A stretch of DNA of 38,829 nt from Myxococcales bacterium (GTDB lineage: Bacteria > Myxococcota_A > UBA9160 > UBA4427), in contig DUCN01000017.1 in the NCBI GenBank assembly GCA_012959805.1, positions 1,658 through 40,486 of the forward strand. The letters run 5' to 3'. Positions within the stretch are counted from its first letter, which is position 1. Each line of letters opens with the position of its first letter. The position numbers and the translations under genes were made by a program. Below the pieces are notes generated by a model. The model did not search any database and had not been told where the DNA came from. It worked only from the letters and a program-made list of their open reading frames with translations. Positions 26,465 through 34,055 of the stretch are shown here, piece by piece.

Positions 26465-27097
26465 ATGTTCATTGAATGTAGCTGGTTGAGGTTTTCTCGT
26501 AGTGGATTGATCGCGGCGGCTATCGTTATTTTGGGTCTGAACTCGACATCCGCCAATGCCGTCAACCGAATTGACTTTGACCCCGCTTCGCAATCCTTGG
26601 CGGTCGGCTCGGAACTCACGCTCAACATCATTATGAACTTCGATGAAGTGACCGTTGGCGGCGGTCTCGAAGTAACATACAGCTCTGGTCTTACGTTCCA
26701 ATCCTTCGACTTCGATCCGACCTTCACGGCAAACTTCGCATTGTCGGGGCCGGATCCCGGATCTACTGCCGAGGCTCTTGATATTTCCTTCGGCTGGCTG
26801 ATCTTTACGGGGATCGGTGGGGAGACGGGTACGCATACCGTGGGCCAATTGGTATTTCAGGCGAACGGCCCGGGCCTGGTGCAGATTGTCATGGCAGAGG
26901 AGAGCAATGGGAACGCAGGCGCGTACTACGGCCCCGCGAATTTGAACTCGCCGATGAATGTGGAGTTCGGCAGCGCGACCATCAACGTCGTGCCGATTCC
27001 GATTCCCGAACCCCAGACCGGCATCCTACTTGGACTGGGACTTCTCGGTCTGTCATGGGCAGGAGGGATGGGGGCCGAACGAAAAGAAGCGGTATAA
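26465..27097 (+). CDS. PEP-CTERM protein with cohesin-like domain
   Basis: A 210-aa exported protein. ATG 26465 has AAGGAG upstream at good spacing. A signal peptide (SGLIAAAIVILGLNSTSANA, cleavage near ANA-V) leads to a beta-sandwich domain with FDPASQSLAVGSELTLNI, a cohesin-type opening also common in PEP-CTERM proteins of exopolysaccharide producers. The C-terminus is a canonical sorting signal: PIPEPQTG, the helix ILLGLGLLGLSWAGG, and a basic end. Exosortase would process it during export to the extracellular matrix. The gene follows a gene-poor region and precedes IS remnants, so this copy stands alone. Its role may be a structural matrix component, which is an inference. Confidence 0.9.
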   Translation: MFIECSWLRFSRSGLIAAAIVILGLNSTSANAVNRIDFDPASQSLAVGSELTLNIIMNFDEVTVGGGLEVTYSSGLTFQSFDFDPTFTANFALSGPDPGSTAEALDISFGWLIFTGIGGETGTHTVGQLVFQANGPGLVQIVMAEESNGNAGAYYGPANLNSPMNVEFGSATINVVPIPIPEPQTGILLGLGLLGLSWAGGMGAERKEAV

Positions 27098-27187
27098 CTG
27101 GAACAGGGAACTCGATTGACCGCCAACCTACTGCCCTCTTTAGAGCGCTCGGAGAACGAGACGGGAGAACGCGCACTGCGAGGCATG

Positions 27188-27513
27188 TGGCAAGCCCAAC
27201 GAAACGAATCCAGTCTCAAGGTTAGGGTTTTGGCTTGGCCATTAAGCTGCTTTTTCCTGCTCCCAGACAACCCCCGCCGCGAAAGCGACGGGGGTTGTCT
27301 GATTGAGCGCACAGTGTGGCCGCTCTTCGTTTCCTTTAGCATCCGAATGTCCAGCGTCTGCTCCGTGATGTTGTTCTCGCGGCAAGCTTGCCGAATGTTC
27401 CCGACTGCTTCTGCAGCCTTCAAGATTCCGATGATTTGCTCCTCTGAGAAGCGTGCTCGCTTCATCCGTGTCTCCTGTCGCCTTCGAAAAGGCTAACTCA
27501 GAGGCTGATACCA
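27188..27513 (-). mobile_element. Internally deleted IS3-family element
   Basis: On the minus strand, ATG 27465 begins a clear IS3 orfA (MKRARFSEEQIIGILKAAEA...). After residue 36 (NNITEQT) the frame jumps to the orfA end motif LDIRMLKE, and then, in another frame, to the orfB C-terminus (NEERPHCALNQTTPVAF ... EQEKAA, stop at 27242). So the middle of orfA and nearly all of orfB, including the DDE core, are gone. The right-hand sequence (27188-27241) matches the end of the plus-strand IS3 copy ending at 28080. A TGGTATCAGCC-type left end lies near 27513. The element is non-autonomous. Confidence 0.8.
27265..27300. repeat. Strong stem-loop inside the IS3 remnant
   Basis: Two 16-nt arms (AGACAACCCCCGCCGC and GCGACGGGGGTTGTCT) pair with one mismatch around a GAAA loop. 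It lies in the remaining orfB C-terminal coding part. It could be a structural part of the element or a rearrangement scar. Confidence 0.7.
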
Positions 27514-27550
27514 GGATGGAGGGGCCGGCCAGTCCGTCTACTTCGTCGTC

Positions 27551-27578
27551 GATGTCCTGGTCGATCGACCAGGACATC
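27551..27578. repeat. Perfect 28-bp palindrome at an IS junction
   Basis: GATGTCCTGGTCGA followed immediately by its exact reverse complement. It coincides with the point where IS110-like coding sequence (minus strand) ceases to be recognisable. A fold-back or palindromic junction formed during rearrangement would look like this. Confidence 0.85.
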
Positions 27579-27647
27579 ATTCTGGCGCTTTGCGATGTCG
27601 ATGCCTACCCAGGCGGTCGGTTGCGTGTTAGAAAGGATCGAAGTCAT
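27555..27647 (-). pseudogene. N-terminal fragment of an IS110-family transposase
   Basis: ATG 27647 has GGAGGA upstream and begins MTSILSNTQPTAWVGIDIAK, followed by NDVLVDRPG. WVGIDIAK with its first DEDD-type Asp is the standard start of IS110 transposases, which are about 300-400 aa. Recognisable sequence stops after about 31 residues at the 28-bp palindrome; what follows is out of family. A truncated remnant between two IS3 pieces. Confidence 0.75.
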
Positions 27648-27719
27648 GGCTGGTCCTCCGGAGTGGGGGTTGAATGCACACTTCGATCCTACGAAAGTGC
27701 GATCAGTCATGGCTACTTC

Positions 27720-28080
27720 GTGATGTACTACGGTCTCGAGTTCGTAGAGAAGAAGGTCCAAGAATGGATCGAAGATCGACACATCAATGCTCGCTTCATC
27801 GATCCCGGCAGTCCTTGGCAGAACCGGACATAACGAATCGTTCAACGGCGTCTTTCGAGACGGATGTTTGAATCGCTGGCTCTTCGAGTCGGTTCGAGAA
27901 TCTCGCGAAGCAACGGAGCATTGGCTTTACGAATACAACTTTGAGCGACCCCATGGGTCGCTCAGCGGGCGCTCGCCCGCAATGTTCTTTGAACAATGGG
28001 AACAACAGCAAAAGGAAGCAGCTTGAGGGTCAAGCGAAATCCCTAACTAAACGGCTGGTACCGTTTTCTTGGGCTTGCCA
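27720..28080 (+). mobile_element. 3' fragment of an IS3-family transposase (orfB) with right end
   Basis: The sequence encodes the C-terminal third of an IS3 orfB integrase core. The first part (GLEFVEKKVQEWIEDRHINA, then GSPWQN) is separated by a one-base insertion near 27824 from the rest (NESFNGVFRDGCLNRW, EYNFERPHGSLSG, stop at 28026). The usual SDNGxEF motif reads MYYGLEF, so the second catalytic Asp is lost, while the Glu region is intact. The 5' two thirds are missing. Sequence 28009-28080 after the stop matches the end of the minus-strand IS3 remnant in inverted orientation (GGGCTTGCCA at the tip). Confidence 0.85.
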
Positions 28081-28123
28081 GTCGGTCTGTATCATGAGCC
28101 GGGAAAGCGCCTTCCGTTTTAGC

Positions 28124-28807
28124 TCAATCAGCTTCTGCCGCAAGGATGTAGCCGCGGCCGCGAATCGTCCGAATCCGATTCACCCAATCAATGCTGTTCA
28201 TCTTGCGACGCAGGTTCCCCAAGTGGACACAGATAAGATTGTTGGATGTCTCAAGTCCTTCGCCCCACACATGGCGACTAAGCTGGTTTGACGAAATCAG
28301 TCGGTTCTGATTTTCAAGGAACAACCGTAGAATCAGAGTTTCCGTCTGGGTGAGAATCACACGTCTCCCACCCAGACTGGCTTCCAGGGTTTTGTCGGAT
28401 ACGGAGAGAGCGCTGTCTCTCTCTTGCACCCTCAGATTGCCCCCATTGGCTCGCCGGCACAGAGCATCAGCTCTGGCGACGAGCTCCGAAACCGAGAACA
28501 CAGGTCCCATACAATCGTCGGCGCCGGCTTGGAGGGCCGTGACCCGGACACTTGCGCTGTTTTCCGAGACCAGGTTGAGAATTGGAGTCGTAATGCCCAT
28601 CATCCGTATGTCGCGCACAATTTCAACTTCATGATTGACGATCAGGCAGTCGTAATCGGATGCGTCGCGGTCGCCGGTGAAGCTGTCGACAATATTCAGC
28701 ACATGGGTGAGAGCAAATTTACTCGGCCATTGCGCGCTCATCACGAGGTCTCTAGTTGGGGTGTTCAAGGTACTGAATAGAATTTCACGTGTCTGACGAT
28801 ACTTCAT
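28124..28807 (-). CDS. OmpR-family regulator with degenerate receiver domain
   Basis: A 227-aa protein. I chose ATG 28807 (MKYRQTREILFSTLNT), with AAGGAA 10 nt upstream, over two upstream in-frame starts. The N-terminal half has a receiver-like fold, but the phosphoacceptor position reads YDCLIVNHEV, with Asn in place of Asp. The conserved Lys near the end (KPF) is also replaced (GPVFSVSEL), so phosphorylation is unlikely. The C-terminal domain is a normal OmpR/PhoB winged helix (LTQTETLILRLFLENQNRLIS ... RRKMN ... IRTIRGRGYIL). Such pseudo-receivers regulate by other means, for example ligand binding or dimerisation. No histidine kinase is adjacent. It lies just beyond the IS remnants and may have been separated from its partners by them. 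Confidence 0.85.
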   Translation of the reverse strand: MKYRQTREILFSTLNTPTRDLVMSAQWPSKFALTHVLNIVDSFTGDRDASDYDCLIVNHEVEIVRDIRMMGITTPILNLVSENSASVRVTALQAGADDCMGPVFSVSELVARADALCRRANGGNLRVQERDSALSVSDKTLEASLGGRRVILTQTETLILRLFLENQNRLISSNQLSRHVWGEGLETSNNLICVHLGNLRRKMNSIDWVNRIRTIRGRGYILAAEAD

Positions 28808-28894
28808 TTCGTTTAAATTCCTTTTCTCACAGTAGGCAACTAACGACATACCCCTCAGATGTCGCATCCTATTAGGTGACGTGCAGGCCGACAC

Positions 28895-29516
28895 TCACAA
28901 TGCGTATGGTGCATTCAACCGAGAGACGTCAGAACTGCGAATCACAGGACAAGCGCCCCGCTTGCCTCTGCATAATGCAAGGTTAAGGCCAATATTAAGC
29001 TGGATTAAGCTGGGATTGAGAGCGTATGAAGGCGGACATGAACCCCCTGAATGGTTCAGCAGCGACCAGTGTTGGTTCAGGCAGCGGCAACTCGAATCGA
29101 AGCCGGTGGGGATGCCTACGCTATTGCCGATCAGTGCGAGCGTGATCATGAGCGTGCCTTCCATTGGGGCGGGGGCAGTTGGGTGCGCGGGAATTGCCCA
29201 CTGGTTATGAAGCCCCATATTCACACAAACTGGTGGGCTAGTGGTAGTTTTTTGCCACAATTTTGCAATTATTGAATGGTATGAAGTGATTGTAAGCGTG
29301 GGGAATCGGCCCTGCGGGGGCTCCGTGGAAAGCATTTTGCTCAGCGGTCACCAACTCGGCGGCTGCCTCACGCGGCACGATTCGGCGTCAACGTACTGAT
29401 GCGTACCGGGCCTGCCCCGCGAAACTCACGCCGCCGTTGGACTACCTTGCACAAACACGGAGGAGGGGAGGCGAATGCAACTCTGCCGCGGACGAAACGT
29501 TCGCTCTCGAGTTCGA
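28895..29516. other. Intergenic region, no gene seen
   Basis: About 620 bp without a supportable gene. Frames on both strands are open but have no family motifs or ribosome binding sites. It contains TTAAG direct repeats (28983-29013) on the side of the regulator gene and an AT-richer patch near 29240-29300. Confidence 0.6.
28983..29013. promoter_or_regulatory. TTAAG direct repeats upstream of the OmpR-type regulator
   Basis: TTAAG occurs three times, at 28983, 28995 and 29005. The last two lie in an exact tandem of the 10-mer ATTAAGCTGG. Direct repeats spaced by about one helical turn are the usual binding pattern of OmpR/PhoB-type proteins. The site lies about 180 bp upstream of the regulator's start, so autoregulation is plausible. 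Confidence 0.45.
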
Positions 29517-30482
29517 TCAGTCGTTTTTCTTTCGTGAACGGTCGCGGTATCGCGCGATTCTAGCTCGCCGATCGCCGCCTTCATTGCTGATCAACAGGTC
29601 GAACGCGCCGCTTTTTCGCTGGCGGACCGTGATGCCTTCGGCGTGCCGATGACGGCCACTCTTCAGGTTCTCGACTGCGACGATCTTCCCACGCGGCGTG
29701 ACTTCGATCAGCGCATGCTCGCGCGCTGAAATGATCAGATAGGTTCCGGTTGCAGGGTGGCGAGCGATTCCAGACGGGTGGAACTGCTTCTGGGGGAGAT
29801 GCCGCTTGATTTCGTCTTCGGAAATCCAAATCAAGTCGCGCTCGGAGAGTCTGCGGTTCTCGATCGACCATCGAAAGATCGCGACTCCGTCTTTCAGTCG
29901 CGAACCGTGAGTCGTCTTGCACGCAAGCAGTAGCGTTCGTTCGAGTGGTTCGTACTCGAGCCCTTCCACTTCACAAACATCTCCTACGCCGGTGTCGTAA
30001 GTCGCATACTCGACCGCCTCGTCCTGGTCGCCCTCCACAGCCTCGTAGAGTGTGCCTCTGCTCGTCACCAGGAATATTGATTCCTCGGCGATGGCAATCC
30101 CCTCGAAGTCCGCCTTAATTCCACTAGGCCCTAGACGAAAGCTCTTAACGATCTCGCCCTCGTCAATATCGATCTCATAAATAATCGCCTGCTCGTCGTT
30201 GTGCGCGAGTATTCGGCCGTCGGGCGTTGCTGCGAGACCTGAAATCTCACTCAGTCGGTTTGGCAACTTCCATTCAACCTTGGGCGATTTACGCAGCTTG
30301 TAAAAGCTAAGTGACGCTTCACCTAGGGGCGAGAATTGAGTCGCAGCCGTTTGCGCCGTTTTCCCTTCGTCTGAACACGCTGCGATCGCGTGGACTCCCC
30401 AGAACGCGATGGCCACGACACTGCAGATCTTGAGTCTGGCCGTGTAGGGCGAATTTCTTCGGGCTTTGGTTGCGAGTTTCAC
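29517..30482 (-). CDS. SdiA-regulated-type beta-propeller lipoprotein
   Basis: A 321-aa protein with a basic N-terminus, hydrophobic segment and lipobox-like IAAC (cleavage before the Cys), so it is probably a lipoprotein. The body reads as a beta-propeller of the SdiA-regulated/YjiK family: LSEISGLAATPDGRILAHND, DFEGIAIAEESIFLVTSRG, CEVEGLEYEPLERTLLLACK, HPSGIARHPATGTYLIISA and HAEGITVRQRKSGAFDLLIS. Repeated E-G motifs mark the blades. The start is GTG 30482. The biochemical function of the family is not established; it probably binds a ligand or metal at the propeller centre. Confidence 0.82.
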   Translation of the reverse strand: MKLATKARRNSPYTARLKICSVVAIAFWGVHAIAACSDEGKTAQTAATQFSPLGEASLSFYKLRKSPKVEWKLPNRLSEISGLAATPDGRILAHNDEQAIIYEIDIDEGEIVKSFRLGPSGIKADFEGIAIAEESIFLVTSRGTLYEAVEGDQDEAVEYATYDTGVGDVCEVEGLEYEPLERTLLLACKTTHGSRLKDGVAIFRWSIENRRLSERDLIWISEDEIKRHLPQKQFHPSGIARHPATGTYLIISAREHALIEVTPRGKIVAVENLKSGRHRHAEGITVRQRKSGAFDLLISNEGGDRRARIARYRDRSRKKND

Positions 30483-30688
30483 TCGTCGTCTCTTGTGTTG
30501 GGCGTTGGCAATTCTCTCGACAGAACGGCTTCTGTGGAGCTTGGATCGTAGCTTGTGTTTCCGATCGTCTTCTGAGGGGCGCCTAATTCACCGAGCTGTT
30601 CGGGAGATCGCGAAAATGGAAAGCCATTCCCAATGAGCCGCTTCCATTGTTCCTTGACGTTTAGCATGCGACAGGCCGGCCACTCCAA
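30479..30688 (-). CDS. Possible small protein upstream of the propeller gene
   Basis: A 69-residue frame whose stop overlaps the GTG of the lipoprotein gene (GTGA), as coupled genes often do. The peptide is hydrophilic (VKEQWKRLIGNGFPFSRSPEQ) and matches no family known to me. No clear ribosome binding site. Confidence 0.25.
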   Translation of the reverse strand: MEWPACRMLNVKEQWKRLIGNGFPFSRSPEQLGELGAPQKTIGNTSYDPSSTEAVLSRELPTPNTRDDE

Positions 30689-30787
30689 CGTCGAAATTCA
30701 GACGATGGAATCAGTGTAACCCGCCAGGAAGGCTTCGAACTCAGCATCTTCTTTGTCTTTAGTTTAAATGGATTCTGTGTTTTAGCG

Positions 30788-30793
30788 TATAGT
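30788..30793 (+). promoter_or_regulatory. Putative -10 box (TATAGT) close to the esterase start
   Basis: TATAGT ends 10 bp before the ATG at 30804, which has no Shine-Dalgarno. A transcript starting 7-8 bp downstream would have almost no leader. No good -35 match is seen. Confidence 0.3.
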
Positions 30794-30803
30794 AGATCGC
30801 AAG

Positions 30804-31778
30804 ATGTCTACACGCATTCTCCCTCTTGTGTTGCTGATGATTTTCCTGGTGCCGGCCGCTCACGCCGATGTGTTGATCAACGTTGGGGGGCGAACGGTGA
30901 ACGTTCACGTTCCCCCATCGTACGACGGCACGCCGATGCCGGTGGTGATGCTTCTGCACGGTTATACGAGCAATGGTTTCTTGCAGGAGAGCTATATGCA
31001 GTTCGAGCCCCTCGCCGATTCGGAGGGCTTTCTCTATCTGACCCCGGACGGAACCGTGAACTGCTTGAATGAGCAGTTCTGGAACGCGACCGACGCGTGC
31101 TGCAATTTTTGCGGAAGCGGTGTGGACGACGTGGCGTTCTTGGCGGCGGTGCTCAATGAGGTCGAAACGCAGTTGAGCGTCGACGCGAATCGGATCTACC
31201 TGATTGGCCACTCCAACGGTGGGTTCATGTCGTACCGGATGGCTTGCGAACTTTCGGATCGCATTGCGGCCATTGCCAGCCTCGCCGGGGCGACTTGGTC
31301 CGACCCGCTGGCCTGCACTCCTTCGGAGCCGATACACGTGTTACAAGTCCATGGGGATAGTGACGCTACGATTTTATATCCCGGTGGCAACATCCTCGGA
31401 GTGACATATCCCGGCGCGGTTGCCACGACACAGGCCTGGGCGACCTACAACGGTTGTTCACTTACCCCCGACACGTCGGCGGCCAACATCGATCTGGACT
31501 CCAGTTTGCTCGGCAATGAGAGCACGGTTGCGCGCTACGAGTCCGGTTGCTCGCCGGGCGGCTCCGCCGAGCTATGGACGATCGTTGGCGGTGGCCATGT
31601 GCCGTTTCTTTCCGGGAACTTCAGCGGAGAGATCGTTGACTATTTGCTGGCGCACCCGAAAGCGACACCGCAGGTCGCAGTCCCGGCTCTTGGTCAACAC
31701 GTTTGGTTGGTGTTGGCGCTGCTTGCCGCCGCGAGCTGCTTGCTGGGTGGGTCGGTGCGATACAGGCGGGCAAGTTGA
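30804..31778 (+). CDS. PHB-depolymerase/feruloyl-esterase-like secreted hydrolase with sorting tail
   Basis: A 324-aa alpha/beta hydrolase. Signal peptide (ILPLVLLMIFLVPAAHA, cleavage before DV at about 21). Oxyanion-hole region VVMLLHGY, nucleophile Ser137 in GHSNGG, acid Asp187 in HGDSDATI, base His265 in GGGHVPF. This is the esterase family that includes extracellular poly(3-hydroxybutyrate) depolymerases and feruloyl/acetylxylan esterases; the enzyme probably acts on a secreted or plant-derived ester. Several Cys residues (VNCLNEQFWNATDACCNFC) suggest disulfides. The C-terminus (VPALGQ, a 20-residue hydrophobic helix, RYRR) resembles the sorting tail of the subtilase, so the enzyme is probably anchored at the surface. 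Confidence 0.88.
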   Translation: MSTRILPLVLLMIFLVPAAHADVLINVGGRTVNVHVPPSYDGTPMPVVMLLHGYTSNGFLQESYMQFEPLADSEGFLYLTPDGTVNCLNEQFWNATDACCNFCGSGVDDVAFLAAVLNEVETQLSVDANRIYLIGHSNGGFMSYRMACELSDRIAAIASLAGATWSDPLACTPSEPIHVLQVHGDSDATILYPGGNILGVTYPGAVATTQAWATYNGCSLTPDTSAANIDLDSSLLGNESTVARYESGCSPGGSAELWTIVGGGHVPFLSGNFSGEIVDYLLAHPKATPQVAVPALGQHVWLVLALLAAASCLLGGSVRYRRAS

Positions 31779-31990
31779 TAGCGGCCCGGAGCGGGTGAGC
31801 ATGCCTCCATCCGAGGCTTGGTTGTCCTATTGGATAGTATCGGTGATCCGGAAAATGCAGTTTGTTTTTCCTGTCCTCAGACGGAGGGTCACAAGAGCCA
31901 CGCCAAAAGGTCAGCCGGATCCGGCCCCACGTTCATCAAGCCTCGCTCGAGGGGTGTGGTCTTCTGAAAAGAGGGCCGTCCATTTGCGGA

Positions 31991-33137
31991 TTAGAAATCG
32001 AGTTGGAATCGCATCTGACCGATATTGGTGATGCCCTCTCCCTTTTTGTCGGAGAGCACGTAGTTGAGCATCCAGCGAAAGTTGGAGTAGAGGTGCCAAT
32101 TGATACCGGCCGTGATATCACGCAGCTGCCCGCCCCGGACAACTCCGTCGTCGAGGTCCAGTAAGGAAAATCGGGCAGCGAGTTCCCAAGCCCCCCAGTG
32201 GCCCTTTTTGGGAATGAACTCATGGATAGGCTTGAGTCAATCGAAGGTTGCAGAGTCCTTATCAAACTCCCGATGCTCGCCGGTCAATGAGAGGGTGGCC
32301 ATTCCGTACGCGCCCCCAAAAAAGGCTTCGCCTCCAGCCCTTTGATTCACGACCGAGCCGATGAACTCGGTCTGGATCGAAACCCGCCCCGCGACAACGG
32401 CGAGTTCGAATCCAAACAGGTCCTGGCCCCGGGTTGGGAGTTCCTTTGTGTTGATCACCCTCCTTGCGAGGGCGGCCTCCGGACGAGCGCGATATCGAAA
32501 TGTTTCCGCGCCTGAACGAAACTGGTGTATGTACGAGGCACCGAGGTGAACGAGATACTCGCCCTTGTTTCGGTAGAGTGGCAGCCCGGTCACCCGAGCT
32601 CCGATGTCGTAGGCGTCGTCGGAGCTGAAACCCTTACCGGAGTCATTTGTTTCCCCCCGTAGCGCCGCGACCCTCCATGTTATGCGTCCGTCCAGGGGCG
32701 CGTTCGAGAATTGGAACCCCGTCCCGCGTTTGGACACGAGCGCGTTAGGGAGTGCTCGTTCCATGAAGGTCGTGTATTGCGAGCCGGTCCTTCCGATCGA
32801 GCCGTGTCAGCGTCGTAGTCGATCAATGTCCAATCGTTTTGGATGTGACCTGCGATCTTGAGCTTGTGCAGACCATCCCCCCGCTCGAATCGAAGGCCGT
32901 TCTTCCATTTGAATGTCCAGTCAGATTTGAGTTCTTCCCGGTGTCGCGATAGAAGTAGGCGATAGCTGTCATCGCTTAGCTTTCCTTCGCGATTCAAGGT
33001 TTGCAGGAGATCCTCGGTGACGGTCAGCGAACCCGAGTCGGTCTTTTGCCGCCGCTCTTTGCTTCGGCCCCCAGTCCGTTGAGCCCGATCAGAAGGGCAA
33101 GCCCAGCAGCGAAAAACAAAGTCGAGCGGGCCGTCAA
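31991..33137 (-). pseudogene. Degenerate phosphate-selective porin (OprO/OprP family)
   Basis: The reading starts with a probable TTG (33137) overlapping the HlyD gene's stop and encodes a signal peptide (LFFAAGLALLIGLNGLGAEA). It then needs a frameshift near 33040 to continue as SGSLTVTEDLLQTLNREGKL, a typical porin P N-terminus. After HIQNDWTLIDYDADTA an internal deletion (roughly 80-90 residues by comparison with the family's usual spacing, with frame change near 32790) joins to TGSQYTTFMERALPNALVS. The barrel then reads normally until an in-frame TGA at 32237, beyond which the same frame continues (LKPIHEFIPKKGHWGAWELA) to the true end, with NYVLSDKKGEG and MRFQLDF (stop 31991-31993). Three separate lesions make sequencing error an unlikely explanation. 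It would have been an outer-membrane anion or phosphate channel. Confidence 0.88.
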
Positions 33138-34027
33138 AGTACGGGCTCGTTGCGAAAATTGAGTGCGAGCACCTGACCGTTGATGAGTCGACAATCGCGA
33201 GGAATCGCGATGTGGACAGGCATGCCGTGAATCGCCAGCCCCATCATTTGAGTCAGCTGCTTGGGAGCCGTCTCAACACGCGCTCCGCGGTTTCGCACGC
33301 GACCCGGCGCTTGACAATGACTCGTCGACGCATTCAGCAGATAGACGGCGACCCCAGTCTTGATTCTTGATGGATCGATCGTTGGCGACACGTACGCGAC
33401 GATCTCCTCCGCAAATGGGGGCATGATGGATGCGACCGAAGCGCCCTCTGCGATGGAGGCACCGACTCCCTTGACTTCCGCAACGATCCCAGACGAACTC
33501 GCGGTGACGACGAGGGCGCCCTGCTTCCGGATGAGCCCTATTTTTCGATATTGAAGGACAGCAATCTGTTTCTCGAAGTGGGCCTTGGACAACCGATCAA
33601 CCGCGGATCCGTTTGAGGATTCACCTCTCGATATCGCCATTAGGCGGAGTTGGTCCTCACTTTGCTGCGCGCTTCTTAGCTTCGATTCGTTGATCACCAA
33701 GTCGAGTTCGAGATCGATCCGCTGAATTTGTTGATTAATGAAATGGGAAGAAAGCTCGACGAGGGGTGCACCGATCTCGACACGGTCGCCTGGTTTGACA
33801 AAGACTTGAGTTGTGAAGGAGGACACGAGGGACGGATGATTCACGAGTCCAGCGACGGCAACCGCGTCTGCGCGAGTGGCGCCCGCAGAGAGCCCGATGA
33901 CGTGCAAGCACAGCAGGGCACTTCCCGCGAAGACGAAAATGCCGAGGGGTCTCATTCCCAGAATGTCGAAGAATGCGTCGCTCGAACGAATGAGCCGAGC
34001 CTTGAGGGGGCGATTATTGAGGGCCAT
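33134..34027 (-). CDS. HlyD/membrane-fusion-like periplasmic adaptor
   Basis: About 297 aa (ATG 34027 with GAAAGG 10 nt upstream; a GTG at 34045 is in frame). One N-terminal helix (LGIFVFAGSALLCLHVIGLSAG) is followed by a split lipoyl/barrel-sandwich domain: VFVKPGDRVEIGAPLVELSS in the first half and GIVAEVKGVGASIAEGASVASI in the second. A short alpha-hairpin lies between them (about 100-165). The last part (VSPTIDPSRIKTGVAVYL) resembles the beta-barrel domain of adaptors. HlyD-like proteins usually connect inner-membrane and outer-membrane parts of exporters. Here the neighbours are a VTC polymerase, DUF4956 and an anion porin, so it may guide a polyanion across the periplasm. That role is an inference. 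Confidence 0.82.
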   Translation of the reverse strand: MALNNRPLKARLIRSSDAFFDILGMRPLGIFVFAGSALLCLHVIGLSAGATRADAVAVAGLVNHPSLVSSFTTQVFVKPGDRVEIGAPLVELSSHFINQQIQRIDLELDLVINESKLRSAQQSEDQLRLMAISRGESSNGSAVDRLSKAHFEKQIAVLQYRKIGLIRKQGALVVTASSSGIVAEVKGVGASIAEGASVASIMPPFAEEIVAYVSPTIDPSRIKTGVAVYLLNASTSHCQAPGRVRNRGARVETAPKQLTQMMGLAIHGMPVHIAIPRDCRLINGQVLALNFRNEPVL

Positions 34028-34055
34028 GTGGTCCAAACCTTTCACTATCTAGATT

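Noticed and set aside
26225..26848. A 207-codon minus-strand frame over the PEP-CTERM gene
   Set aside because: Antisense to a gene with ribosome binding site, signal peptide and sorting tail; no family features.
28895..29335. A 146-codon minus-strand frame upstream of the regulator
   Set aside because: Composition is not protein-like and it has no ribosome binding site; the region contains likely regulatory repeats.
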